NCBI RefSeq assembly: GCF_009604405.1
Contig: NZ_WEGK01000006.1
Location: 1-64,000 of the forward strand
Direction: 5' to 3'
DNA: 64,000 bases
Origin: Nocardia macrotermitis
Lineage (GTDB): Bacteria; Actinomycetota; Actinomycetes; Mycobacteriales; Mycobacteriaceae
Notes under the pieces: generated by a model
Database searches by the model: none
Told to the model about the DNA's origin: nothing
What the model saw: the letters and a program-made list of their open reading frames with translations, nothing else
In this document: positions 33,640 through 42,990 of the stretch, piece by piece
Position numbering within the stretch: the first letter of the stretch is position 1
Layout of the letters: every line of letters starts with the position of its first letter
Translations under genes and position numbers: made by a program

Positions 33640-35109
33640 TCAGGAAACCAGCACCGGAATCAGAGCGGCAACGAACACCGTGAGGCTCCACAAAGCCGGT
33701 GCGGCCGTGCGGATCTGGTTGTCTCGGGCGAGGGTTCGCACCGCCGCCGCCCGGCTGCGAGGCGGCGGCGACACCCGTTGTTCCAATCGCTGATACATCA
33801 GGCCGAGCACGGCCCCGTACGACAGGTGGCCGACGAGCGAGGGAAACGCCTCCGCCACCGTCTCGGCGGACCAGTGTGGCACCTGCCCGAGCAGCAGCGG
33901 CAGCAGGAGCAGGTCGCCGAGTACCCACCACAGCAGGCCGTAGGACACACCCCATCCGATCCCGGCTGCGGCATCGAAACTCCTGCCGCGGAAGAAGATC
34001 GCATACGTGACACCGATCGTCAGCGAGATCAGCAGGTGCACGACCAGTCCGACGAACACCGATCCGGAATCCACCAGCGCCGCCACCGTCGGCAGGAATC
34101 CGACCGCCACCATGACGCCGGTGAACACCACCCCGCCGGTCAGACCGGCGACGATGCCGTGCAGCACGGACACGGCCCCGCCCGCGATCAGGCGGTCCGC
34201 GTACCGGTCGCGAACGTCATCGGACAGCACGGCCCGCGTGACACCGTCGAACAACCCGAACGCTCCGGCTGTCCCCGCGCCTACCAGGAGATACCCCGGT
34301 AACGCAGGAACCGCTTCGCGAGCCGCCTGCGCGGTCCAGTCCAGACCGTCACCGGCGAGCAACGACGGCAATGTCAGCCCGGCGACCAGCCACCACAGCA
34401 ACCCGTACACCGTGCCACGGATCAGCGCGGGACCGGTTCCCTCCCGGCGAGCGCCGAACAGCAGGCCGTAACCGGCGCCGAGGAACGATCCGGTGATCAC
34501 CAGCGTGTAGCCACCGCCCTGCATGGGCCGCAACACCGCCGACAGCAGCAGTCCGGAGACGATCCCGGCCAGCGTCGCGAACGCGGCGGTACGGATATCC
34601 ACGCCCCTGCTCGACCGACCATGAAACCGCTTGGCGGCCACGGCGAATACGGCCGCCGTCACGGCGCCGTACACCAGGTGGCCGACCAGGCTGGGGAACA
34701 ATTCCCGGGCGTCGGCCACGGTCCAGCGGACCGGATCGCCGGACAGCACCGGCAGCAGCGTCAGCGGCCCGGCGAACCACCACGCCACACCGTAGATCAA
34801 CCCCCAGAACAGCAGGTCGCCGCCATCGATCGTCTGCCGCGAGGCCAGCACGCCGAATCCGGCGCCGAGGATCGCCGCGATCGTCATGTACACCACGGTC
34901 CCCACCACCGGGCTGTCGGATCGCACCAGGGCGGCGACGGTCGGCAGGAATCCGATCAGCGCCATGATCGCACCGAACGCGACGCCGCCGGCCGATCCCG
35001 CGACCGCGCCGAACAACGCACCCGGCGCCAGCGGTAACGACCTGCCGCCCAATGGGTTCGAGCATTCCGCTGCGGCGGAAGGACCGGTAACTTCGAGCGA
35101 TTCACGCAT
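33640..35109 (-). CDS. Multi-repeat membrane protein
   Basis: The 489-residue protein is built from about three repeats of one membrane module: a GFLPTVAALV segment (residues about 52 and 345), a G-x-x-YG-x-x-WW loop (GLIYGVAWWFAG, GTVYGLLWWLVA, GVSYGLLWWVLG), a short acidic W-T/S-AE stretch, and FPSLVGHLxYGAV. About twelve hydrophobic segments are present. Its ATG overlaps the stop of the upstream NDH-2-like gene by 8 bases, and that protein carries one copy of the same module at its N-terminus. Function unknown; coupling to electron transport in the membrane is inferred from this link. Confidence 0.7.
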   Translation of the reverse strand: MRESLEVTGPSAAAECSNPLGGRSLPLAPGALFGAVAGSAGGVAFGAIMALIGFLPTVAALVRSDSPVVGTVVYMTIAAILGAGFGVLASRQTIDGGDLLFWGLIYGVAWWFAGPLTLLPVLSGDPVRWTVADARELFPSLVGHLVYGAVTAAVFAVAAKRFHGRSSRGVDIRTAAFATLAGIVSGLLLSAVLRPMQGGGYTLVITGSFLGAGYGLLFGARREGTGPALIRGTVYGLLWWLVAGLTLPSLLAGDGLDWTAQAAREAVPALPGYLLVGAGTAGAFGLFDGVTRAVLSDDVRDRYADRLIAGGAVSVLHGIVAGLTGGVVFTGVMVAVGFLPTVAALVDSGSVFVGLVVHLLISLTIGVTYAIFFRGRSFDAAAGIGWGVSYGLLWWVLGDLLLLPLLLGQVPHWSAETVAEAFPSLVGHLSYGAVLGLMYQRLEQRVSPPPRSRAAAVRTLARDNQIRTAAPALWSLTVFVAALIPVLVS

Positions 35110-36843
35110 GTCGATTCCTGTCCGGTGCGGTGGTGGAGATGATCTCGTTCGAGGTGAGCGCTATGTCACGGGAGAAGCCGAGATCCAGCAGCCAGTCGAC
35201 GGCCACCCGCAGTCGTTTTTCGGCCCCGGGCAGTTTGCCCAGATACACCGCGCGCCACAGCACCCATCCCGTGAGACCGGAGACCCTGTGTCCGAATACC
35301 TGCCCTGCCGCCCTCCGGTGCCCGAGCGATACGAGAATTCCCAGCCCGCCGAAACGGAACGGCGTCGGCGCACGTCCGCGGACGACCGCGGCGACGTTGT
35401 CCGCCACCGCCTTACCTTCACGAATGGCGTGCTGCGCGGTCGGCGGGTAGTAGGTTCCGGGCTGGGCCGGATCCGGAATCCGGGCGCAGTCCCCGATGGC
35501 CCAGACCCCGTCTACACCGGTCATCCGCAGGCACTCGTCGACCCGCAGCGGGCCGCTGTCTCCTACCGGCCCGATGCGTTCGACGAGCGGGTTCGGCCGA
35601 GTGCCGGCCGTCCATGCGAAGGTGCGCGCCTCGATCTGAGCACCATCGGAAAACCGCACGCTGCCCGGCCCGGCCGCGACGACTCGCGTACCGAGCCGGA
35701 ATTCGATCCCCCGGCCGCGCAGGGTGCGCAGTGCGTAATCACCCAGGTCTGCGGGCAGTTCGGGCAACAGCCGGTCGCCGGAGTGCACGAGTACGAAGCG
35801 CGTCTCGGCGTCGTGCAGCCGCGGGTAGTGGTGCAGCACACCGTGTACCAGGTCGAACAGCTCGGCGATCAGTTCGGTCCCGGCGAACCCGCCACCGGCC
35901 ACCACGAAGCTCAGCAACCGACTCTGTTCGGCCGCATCGGTTTCCAGATCGGCTTGTTCCAGGGCGGCGAGCACGCGGTTGCGCAACCGGTTGGCGTCGT
36001 CGATGGTTTTCATCGTCAACGCGTGCTCCGCCACTCCCGGCAGATCGAACAATCGTGGCACCGCCCCACGGCAAGGATCAACTCGTCGTAAGGAACCCGC
36101 TGCCTGCCTCGGCTTCCGGCGGCGACCACCAGCTCCCGGCGATCGGGGTCGACAGATTCCACCCTCCCATGCAGGAACGAGGCATAACGCAGCGCCGCCC
36201 GCACCGGTGCGCTGACATGCCGCGGTTCCAGCGTGCTCGCGGCCACCCCGACCAACAGCGGCGTGAACAGCAGGAAGTTCGATTCGCTGATCACCGTGAT
36301 CTCGATCTGCAGGCCGCGCGCGACCAGGGCGTCCAGCCGACGAGCCGCGCCGACGCCCCCGAATCCGCCGCCGACCACGACGATGTGAGGCTTGCGCGGC
36401 ACCGTCGCACCGGTGACGGCGCGACGGTGCCACAGCGCGACCAGCCCGTACATCACCGGACCCGCGACGGCGCCCAGCAGTACGGTCCGCACGAGTTCGT
36501 CGAATGTCGAGACCGCTTCGGCCAGTGTCCATTTCGGTACCGCTCCCGAAACGAGGACCGACAGTGTCAGCTGCCGGAACAGCCAGTCGGCCAGGCCGAG
36601 CAGCAGACCCGCCGCCAGCGAGGACCCGAGGCTCTGCTTCCGTCCTCCGCCCAGCAGACCGAGCACCGCGCCGAAGATCACCGCGTGCACCATCCACGCG
36701 CCCCACGGTGGCGCCTCGGCTCCCCCGCCCGGCACCGTCGCGAGCAGCCCCACCGCCACGCCCGCCGCAACCGCGGCGACCACGCCCGCGGGCAATCGCG
36801 GCAGCACCATCGTCCGTATCCGTTCCATCTCAATCTCCGTCAT
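35102..36843 (-). pseudogene. NDH-2-like NAD(P)H dehydrogenase with N-terminal membrane module, frameshifted
   Basis: The 5' half (start 36843) encodes a four-helix membrane module, then the FAD-binding VVVGGGFGGVGAARRL and PYDELILAVG. A single-base deletion in the C run at 36064-36067 breaks the frame; the other frame continues at once with VPRLFDLPGVAEHAL, the second nucleotide site AGGGFAGTELIAEL, and the FAD-contact VWAIGDCARIP, ending at 35102. Repaired, it would be about 580 residues, a type II NADH dehydrogenase with an extra membrane domain, passing electrons to quinone. The break is either a true mutation or a homopolymer sequencing error; everything else looks conserved. Confidence 0.85.
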
Positions 36844-37446
36844 CCCTGGCGCGGCAAGCCATCACGCGGCCGGCAACGCCGCCATCGAGCCAACCTCCGG
36901 GCACAGTGCCCGCGAGCGGGTACCGCGTTACACCCGTCCGGTTGACCCCGGACAGGAACCGCGATCATCGACTTCCGTTGCACACCAATATGATTCGATC
37001 CACCTACCGAAAGGCAGGCCCGGGTGACCGCGCCGTTCTCGGGCTCGCCCCGCCGTGACAGTCCCGATGCCCGGTCCCGCCGGGCAAATCGCCAGGAGGC
37101 CAACATGATTCATACCGCCGAGGTCGACTCGTACGGCCGATCCGGCACGGGTTGTCGATGTGGCTCACCGCACGCAAATCCCAAGTCACATCATGGCCGA
37201 TACGCGCCCGGGAGACACCCCCGGATTCGGTGACGAAATTGTGACGGCGTACCGCGGGCACCGAACAATCAGCCGCTCAACGCAATACACGGCTTCGACG
37301 CCCTCGGACGTCACAATTTGTTCATTCCTTTCGGAGTGATTTACCCCGTGTGCCGACCGTAGCGTCTAGTACGTGATCGACGTAGACAGCAAGTCGCTCG
37401 CTATTCCGGGCGCCGATCGTGTCGCCGGAACGCGAAGGAACGACAG
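36844..37446. other. Intergenic region between divergent redox genes
   Basis: Besides the weak 42-codon frame at 37105 I see no gene. The stretch just before the molybdoenzyme gene (37260-37380) is less GC-rich and may hold promoters for it; no clear palindrome was found. Confidence 0.3.
37105..37233 (+). CDS. Possible 42-aa Cys-containing peptide
   Basis: ATG 37105 is preceded by AGGAGG at ideal spacing. The frame encodes MIHTAEVDSYGRSGTG, CRCGSP and an Arg/His-rich tail, then TGA. The strong ribosome site is the only real support; composition of the second half looks non-native. Confidence 0.25.
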   Translation: MIHTAEVDSYGRSGTGCRCGSPHANPKSHHGRYAPGRHPRIR

Positions 37447-38658
37447 TTGAAAACATCAGCCGCACAGGATGATCCCGCGACAGAGGCGGACCTGCTGCTA
37501 CCCGGGACCGTCAGCCGGCGAATTTCACCCGCACGGTCGGCCGCCGTCGCCGCGCGGGTGGGCATCGCGCTGGGCATCGCGGTCACGGTCTGTTTCGTGA
37601 CCGGTCTGATCAGCCACTGGGTGCAGCATCCGACACCCTGGTTCCACTGGCCGGCCAATCCGCCGTGGCTCTACCGCGTCACCCAGGGCGCACACGTGAT
37701 CTCCGGCGTCATGGCGATCCCGCTGCTGATCGTGAAGCTGTGGTCGGTATTCCCGCGGTTGTTCGCGCGCCCGCTGATCGGCAATCCCCTCCGGCTGCTC
37801 GAGCGCGGATCGATTGCGGTACTGGTCGGTTCGATGATCTTCCAGCTGGCGACCGGGCTGTTCAACACCGCGCAGTACTATCCGTGGGAGTTCTTCTTCA
37901 CCAGCACCCACTACGCCATGGCCTACGTCGCATTCGGCGCACTGGCCGTCCACCTGGCTGTGAAGCTACCGGTGGTGCGGACCGCGCTGGCGCGGCCGGC
38001 CACAGACGCCGGACGCACCGATACCGGAACCGATACCCCCGGCACCGACACCCCGGACAGCGGCCGGCCCAGCCGGCGCGGCGTTCTCGGCGCCGCGATC
38101 GCCGCCACCGCACTCGCGGGAGTCGCCGTGGCCGGGCAGTCCGTGCCGTGGCTGCGGTGGATCTCCGTGCTGTCACCACGCACCGGCGAAGGGCCCCAAG
38201 GGCTTCCGATCAACCGCACCGCTGCCGCCGCGGGTGTCACCGACCGTGCGCGGGAGGGTGCCTACCAGCTCACCGTAGCCACCGGCGGCACAGAACGCGG
38301 CTTCTCCCGGGCCGAACTGGAGGCGCTGCCGCAGACCTCGGCCGTGCTGCCGCTGGCCTGTGTCGAGGGCTGGAGCGCGTCGGCGCACTGGTCCGGTGTA
38401 CGGCTGCGCGACCTGCTCGCCGCGGCCGGTGGCTACCGCGGCGGCGATGTCGCGTTCCACTCGCTCGAACAGGGCGGCCTCTACAGCAACACACTCCTCC
38501 CGGACACTCACGTCGTCGATGACCAGACGTTGATCGCGTTGTGCCTCAACGGCGAAGAGCTCTCGCTGGACCACGGTTACCCCTGCCGCCTGATCGCCCC
38601 GAACCGGCCCGGCGTGCTGCAGACCAAATGGCTCTCCAGGATCGAGGTGCGGACATGA
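37447..38658 (+). CDS. Molybdopterin-dependent oxidoreductase with cytochrome b-type membrane domain
   Basis: The 403-residue protein (TTG start, AAGGA upstream) has about four N-terminal membrane helices with paired histidines (GLISHWVQH, GAHVISGVM, STHYAMAYVAFGALAVHLAV) suited to heme b, a Thr/Asp linker, an RRGVLGAAIAATALAG twin-arginine-like segment, and a C-terminal sulfite-oxidase-type domain with the molybdenum-ligand Cys in LACVEGWSASAHWSG and the RLIAPNRPG motif. It resembles fused b-type cytochrome/molybdoenzyme membrane proteins of actinomycetes; the substrate is unknown. The next gene overlaps its stop as ATGA. Confidence 0.85.
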   Translation: MKTSAAQDDPATEADLLLPGTVSRRISPARSAAVAARVGIALGIAVTVCFVTGLISHWVQHPTPWFHWPANPPWLYRVTQGAHVISGVMAIPLLIVKLWSVFPRLFARPLIGNPLRLLERGSIAVLVGSMIFQLATGLFNTAQYYPWEFFFTSTHYAMAYVAFGALAVHLAVKLPVVRTALARPATDAGRTDTGTDTPGTDTPDSGRPSRRGVLGAAIAATALAGVAVAGQSVPWLRWISVLSPRTGEGPQGLPINRTAAAAGVTDRAREGAYQLTVATGGTERGFSRAELEALPQTSAVLPLACVEGWSASAHWSGVRLRDLLAAAGGYRGGDVAFHSLEQGGLYSNTLLPDTHVVDDQTLIALCLNGEELSLDHGYPCRLIAPNRPGVLQTKWLSRIEVRT

Positions 38659-39074
38659 CCGCCATCCGGATACTGCTCGGACTCGGCGGAATCTGGCTCG
38701 CCTGGTACGGAATCGACCTGGTACTGGAACAGAACCCCGCGAGCCTGATGTCCACCGCCGCCTGGTTCGTCGGGGGCATCCTGCTGCACGACGCGATCCT
38801 CGCTCCCGTGTGCGCGGTCGTCGCCCTGCTCGCCCGCCGGTTGCTCCCGGCCGGCTGGTGGGCATCGATCGTCTGGGGCGGGCTGTGTACCGTCACCCTG
38901 CTGTTTGTCGCCGTCCCGGTCGTGCAGCGATCCGGTGCGGTGGCGGGGAACCCGACCATCCTCGACCGCGACTACCCCGTCGGACTGCTCATCGCGCTCG
39001 CCGTGGTCTGGGCATTCGTCGGCCTCGACATCGCCCGCCGGTACGTCCGCCGGAAACCGCGGCGACAGCTGTAA
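38655..39074 (+). CDS. Small membrane protein cotranslated with the molybdoenzyme
   Basis: The ATG overlaps the upstream stop (ATGA), so it is translationally coupled. The 139-residue product has four hydrophobic helices (IRILLGLGGIWLAWYGIDLV, HDAILAPVCAVVALLARRL, ASIVWGGLCTVTLLFVAVPV, GLLIALAVVWAFVGLDIA) and a basic tail. It is probably a subunit or assembly partner of the molybdoenzyme, inferred from the overlap only. Confidence 0.75.
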   Translation: MTAIRILLGLGGIWLAWYGIDLVLEQNPASLMSTAAWFVGGILLHDAILAPVCAVVALLARRLLPAGWWASIVWGGLCTVTLLFVAVPVVQRSGAVAGNPTILDRDYPVGLLIALAVVWAFVGLDIARRYVRRKPRRQL

Positions 39075-39143
39075 CACCTACCACCCCACCACCACCGCAA
39101 GACCCCGTAACGCACGACACCGACCCGGTAGGAGAACACCACC

Positions 39144-39848
39144 ATGACCGCATTCGACGACCTGCGGGCACTGTTCATCAACTGCACCTTGAAACGATCC
39201 CCGGAGACGAGCAATACCCAGGGACTGATCGATGTCAGCGCAAACATCATGCGCAAGAACGGAGTCGAGGTCTCGCACCTGCGCCCGGTCGATCACGACA
39301 TCGCCCCGGGCGTGTGGCCGGACATGACCGAGCACGGCTGGCCGGCGGACGAGTGGCCCGCGCTCCAGGAGCGGGTGATGGCCGCCGACATTCTCGTGCT
39401 GGCGGGCCCGATCTGGCTGGGCGACAACAGTTCCGTGATGAAGAAGGTCGTCGAGCGGCTGTACGCGAACTCCGGAACACTCAACGACCGCGGCCAGTAT
39501 GCCTATTACGGCCGCGCCGGAGGCTGCCTGCTCACCGGCAACGAGGACGGCGTCAAACACTGCGCGATGAATCTCCTCTACAGCCTGCAACATCTCGGAT
39601 ACACCATTCCGCCACAAGCCGATGCGGGCTGGATCGGCGAGGCAGGGCCGGGACCGTCCTATCTGGATCCCGGATCGGGCGGTCCGGACAACGATTTCAC
39701 CAACCGCAACACCACGTTCATGACCTGGAACCTGATGCATCTGGCGCGGCTGCTGAAGGACAACGGCGGCATTCCGGCGCACGGCAATCAGCGGTCGGAA
39801 TGGGACACCGGCGAGCGGTTCGACTTCGAGAACCCCGAATACCGATAG
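39144..39848 (+). CDS. NADPH-dependent FMN reductase / flavodoxin-fold protein
   Basis: The 234-residue protein has the flavodoxin-like order: LRALFINCTLKRSPETSNTQ for the phosphate-binding loop, VMAADILVLAGPIWLGDNSS after the second strand, and YYGRAGGCLLTGNEDG. It would bind FMN and reduce flavins or quinones with NAD(P)H in the cytoplasm. It lies 70 bases downstream of the small membrane protein on the same strand and may share its operon. Confidence 0.88.
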   Translation: MTAFDDLRALFINCTLKRSPETSNTQGLIDVSANIMRKNGVEVSHLRPVDHDIAPGVWPDMTEHGWPADEWPALQERVMAADILVLAGPIWLGDNSSVMKKVVERLYANSGTLNDRGQYAYYGRAGGCLLTGNEDGVKHCAMNLLYSLQHLGYTIPPQADAGWIGEAGPGPSYLDPGSGGPDNDFTNRNTTFMTWNLMHLARLLKDNGGIPAHGNQRSEWDTGERFDFENPEYR

Positions 39849-39855
39849 ACACGAA

Positions 39856-40038
39856 ATGATCAGCACTGCCGCAACTTTCACTGGACGAGACGGAATTCGA
39901 CTGGCCGGGCGACTGGAACGGCCCACCGACCGGCGCATCGCCACCGCGGTGTTCGCGCACTGCTTCACCTGCGGCAAGGACATCGCCGCTGCGGCCAGGA
40001 TCGCCCGCGCGCTCGCGAAACGCGGCGTGGCGGTCCCG
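39856..40038 (+). pseudogene. Alpha/beta hydrolase (OsmC-hydrolase type) 5' fragment
   Basis: The frame begins MISTAATFTGRDGIRLAGRL and continues to AVFAHCFTCGKDIAAAARIARALAKRGVAV, the N-terminal strands of a known hydrolase family often fused to OsmC. The next expected motif (LRFDFTGLG) is missing and the sequence becomes unrelated at about 40035. The serine nucleophile and the rest of the enzyme are gone. The start is eight bases after the reductase stop. Confidence 0.75.
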
Positions 40039-40136
40039 CGGGCTCAGCGACGCGAACAGGTCGGCTCCACCGAGCGGCACCATGCCTGTGCCGCTACAGT
40101 GCCTGGGGTCGCACCCAGTTCGAGGAGATCCTGTGA

Positions 40137-41090
40137 GTTCCGAGGGGACACCTCACACAGATCCGGCAAACCACACGCTACGTCCGGAAACTCGCGAGCG
40201 AGCCGACGGCGGGCACACAGCAGTCCGACGGACTGAGCGTCGCGACCCGCGACCACCTCCTCGCCGCATTCCGGGAGACCAGTGCGCGCCGCTGGACCGA
40301 CATCATCGAAACCGCCTCGGAGTACTGTCCGTACGCGGCGCAGGTTCTGGTGCTGGACAAGGTATTACGCAAACTGTCGGATACCGATTGGCTCCGGCCG
40401 GTGGCCCACCGATGGAATGCCGACGACTCGGGCCCGCCGGTGCGAGAGGTGGTCAGCCGTCTGGCCGCCGTGGACAGCTTGCTCGCGCAGCACATCGGCC
40501 TGGAGACAGCACTCGCCACCCCGGACGATGACGTGGCCGCTCCGACGGCCCCGGGTTTTCCGGCCGACGGGATGCCGTCCGTGGAACAGCTCCGTACACA
40601 GTGGCTCGCGCAGGCGGCCCGAATCTGCGCGGCCCTCCCGCGGACACCCATCGAGACGGTGATCCGGCTGTCGACCGATCTGCCACTTCCCGACGCGGTG
40701 GTCGCGCGCGCCTTCGAAATCTGGCTGCGCACAACCGATATCGCGGGAACAGCGGGTTTGCGAACTCCGGTTCCGAAACCCGAGAATCTCGCATCCATGG
40801 CGAACATGAGCATCCGGACGCTGCCGGCCGCGTTCCGGTCCCACCGCGGCGCACCGGGCGGCGGCACGGCCGAGATCACCCTCTCCGGCCCGGGCGGCGG
40901 GCAGTGGATCATCCCACTGACATCCGGCGCGCCCCGAAACCCTGACACCCGGATCGCCATGGATGTCGTCGATTTCTGCCTGCTGGCCGGCGGACGACGC
41001 GATCCCGCGACCGTGAGCTACACGGCCGAGGGAGACCTCGGCCTCGCACGCGACATCGTCGCCGCCACACCCGCTGCCGCCGTGCCGTAG
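40137..41090 (+). pseudogene. zf-HC2/MDMPI-type protein lacking its 5' end
   Basis: An open frame just after TGA 40134-40136 encodes GHLTQIRQTTRYVRKLASEP and RDHLLAAFRETSARRWTD, the tail of a zf-HC2 anti-sigma-like segment, then a DinB/maleylpyruvate-isomerase-like body (REVVSRLAAVDSLLAQHIG) and a MDMPI C-terminal domain (LPDAVVARAFEIWLRTTDIA, RIAMDVVDFCLLAGGR). The zinc-binding Cys/His part and start are missing. A GTG at 40350 could still start a 246-residue protein. It directly follows the broken hydrolase, so both ends meet at one deletion junction. Confidence 0.6.
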
Positions 41091-41623
41091 CCCACCCCGG
41101 TCACCACCGTGGACCACCGCACCGGCGCGCCCAGCGCTTCCAACTCGCCCTTCGCATCACGATCGCCGGCCTCACCACGCTGATAGATGAAGAGCGCCAA
41201 CGGAGTTCATCTGCCGCAACGGGCTCGCCGTGAGTGTGACCGCGGTGATGCGTCCGGCGAACCGGGTGAGCCGGATGCGCAGGAGAGGGTCGCGGCCGTG
41301 CGGCACACCAACCCCCGCAATGCTGGCCGATGACCAGGACCGGTCCCTGGTGGCGGCGTTTCCCTCCAGTGACGGTGCCGGGCGGTCGCCGACGACGGCG
41401 CTGGACGCCTTCAGGAAGATTCTCGGGGTGGCGCTCGGGAGGAATTGATCTCCCCGAAGCCTGGAAGCGCGGCCCGAGCTGCGGGCTTTCGGCCCGCAGG
41501 CGCTCTGCCACCCCGACCGCACACCCCAGGCCAGCCCAGCATTGCCGCCGGCCATCGACCAACATCGTCAACCTCGACGACCGGTTGCACGAGACAATCG
41601 ACCGCAGTCGGCTCGGCGAACTG
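41091..41623. other. Intergenic stretch, no supported gene
   Basis: Several short frames on both strands cover 41100-41570 but none has a recognisable motif, and ribosome sites are poor. It may be degraded coding sequence. No repeats noticed. Confidence 0.4.
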
Positions 41624-42196
41624 CTAGCTCAAGCTGGCCGCGGCGTGGACGGTCCGGTCGAGTTCGCGGCGGGCGAAGGCGGCGAAGCCTCGATAGGTCC
41701 GGCTTGCGGCCCAGCGTTCGTATGCCGCGTCGAACGCCGCGGCGCCGCCCAGTCCGGCCAGCTCGGCCGTCCCGCCGGTGACGCCCCGAGCCTGTAGCGC
41801 ATCGGTTATCGCCTGGGCGAGCGCGGCGCGCTTGAGCACGGCGCGCTCGTGCAAGGTCGGCGAGGAAGCTATCAGGCGTTGACGGGTCGCGGCGTGGTGG
41901 TGCCGGTCGGCGTCGAAAACGGGGGCGACGGCGAGGACCGCGGCACGCACGAGCTCGAGCGGCGAGGCATCTGGCGCGCCGTCCGCGATGGCCTGCCTGA
42001 AGGTGTCGGCCAGCAGGTCCCGGCCCCAGAACAGCACCTCGGGCTTGTCGGGGAAGTGGCGGAAGAACGTCGCCTTGCTGAGTCCGGCGCGGGCGGCGAT
42101 CTCGGCGGCCGACACCGCCTCGAATCCGCGCTCGGCGAACAGCTCGAGGGCGGCGTTTTCCAGCCGTGACTGTGCGTCCGGTTGCCAGCGGGCCAT
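41624..42196 (-). CDS. TetR-family regulator
   Basis: From ATG 42196 the 190-residue protein has a TetR HTH (SRLENAALELFAERGFEAVS, AAEIAARAGLSKATFFRHFP) and a helical ligand-binding domain. It is divergent from the cupin gene at 42302, with overlapping palindromes between them, and so probably represses itself and the cupin gene. Ligand unknown. Confidence 0.92.
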   Translation of the reverse strand: MARWQPDAQSRLENAALELFAERGFEAVSAAEIAARAGLSKATFFRHFPDKPEVLFWGRDLLADTFRQAIADGAPDASPLELVRAAVLAVAPVFDADRHHHAATRQRLIASSPTLHERAVLKRAALAQAITDALQARGVTGGTAELAGLGGAAAFDAAYERWAASRTYRGFAAFARRELDRTVHAAASLS

Positions 42197-42223
42197 GACG
42201 TCACTATAGGCGCATTGCGACTC

Positions 42224-42271
42224 GGTCTCATCACCATGTACGGTGACGAGACCCAGACTCATCACTGGGTC
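42224..42271. promoter_or_regulatory. Overlapping palindromes in the TetR/cupin divergent promoter
   Basis: GGTCTCATCACC (42224-42235) and GGTGACGAGACC (42242-42253) form a near-perfect dyad around six bases; it overlaps a second dyad, GACCCAG (42250-42256) and CTGGGTC (42265-42271). Size and place fit operator sites for the adjacent TetR protein. Confidence 0.7.
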
Positions 42272-42301
42272 TTGTTCGGACACATTCGAGGAGAGCGCAA
42301 C

Positions 42302-42841
42302 ATGACTGTTCGCCGGGTCGTCACCGGGCATGACAGCGAGGGCAGGTCGCGGGTGGTCGACGACCGGAACGTGGAGCCGATCACCTCTGCGCTGACGCCC
42401 GGATTCGCCGCTTACCGGCTGTGGGGAGGCGACGAGCCGCCCACGTTCCCGGACGACGGGTCGCCCAGCGCCGTCGAGACGTACTTCCCGCCGCGGGATG
42501 GATCGCGCTTCGTGATCATCACGCATCCCCCGGAGCGAGCGACCCCATCGCCGGACGTGGACGCAGCCGCGGCTTCCGCCGAGTTGGAGCGCCAGATGCC
42601 CGGCGTGACGGCCTCGATGGAGCCCGACGGCTCGGGGATGCACACCACCGACACGATGGACTACCTGATGGTCGTGCAAGGCGAGGCCACGCTCGAACTC
42701 GACGACGGCGAGCGAGCCGTATTGCGGGCAGGCGACGTAGTCGTCCAGAACGGCACCCGGCACGTGTGGCGCAATTACGGCACCGAGCCCTGCACGCTCG
42801 TCGCCGTCTCGATCGGCGCGGACCGCACACCAACCCGTTAG
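42302..42841 (+). CDS. Cupin-domain protein
   Basis: The 179-residue protein has a single cupin barrel in its second half: GSGMHTTDTMDYLMVVQGEATLEL carries the first motif and ERAVLRAGDVVVQNGTRHVWRNYG the second. The His and Glu/Asp positions are partly altered, so metal binding is uncertain. The first half is an uncharacterised extension. ATG 42302 follows GAGGAGAG. It is the likely target of the divergent TetR regulator. Confidence 0.85.
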   Translation: MTVRRVVTGHDSEGRSRVVDDRNVEPITSALTPGFAAYRLWGGDEPPTFPDDGSPSAVETYFPPRDGSRFVIITHPPERATPSPDVDAAAASAELERQMPGVTASMEPDGSGMHTTDTMDYLMVVQGEATLELDDGERAVLRAGDVVVQNGTRHVWRNYGTEPCTLVAVSIGADRTPTR

Positions 42842-42948
42842 TCCCACGCACCCCAGGGACCTCGAACCTGTCCGCCTTCAGCGAGCAGGGCCTCTTCGAC
42901 ATCGCGGCGACCGAAGCGCATCGCGATCGACCGTCATTAACTACGTTA

Positions 42949-42966
42949 TAGTGTCTCTTAACACTA
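42949..42966. promoter_or_regulatory. Candidate HipB operator
   Basis: TAGTGT and ACACTA flank CTCTTA as a perfect dyad 25 bases before the hipB start, in an AT-rich stretch that also offers a TTATAG-like -10. HipB-type antitoxins repress their operon through such dyads. Confidence 0.6.
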
Positions 42967-42990
42967 ATTACTGACATTGAAACGTAGGAT

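Noticed and set aside
41101..41571. Possible minus-strand gene (about 156 codons)
   Set aside because: No motif, no good ribosome site, and competing frames of equal quality on both strands.
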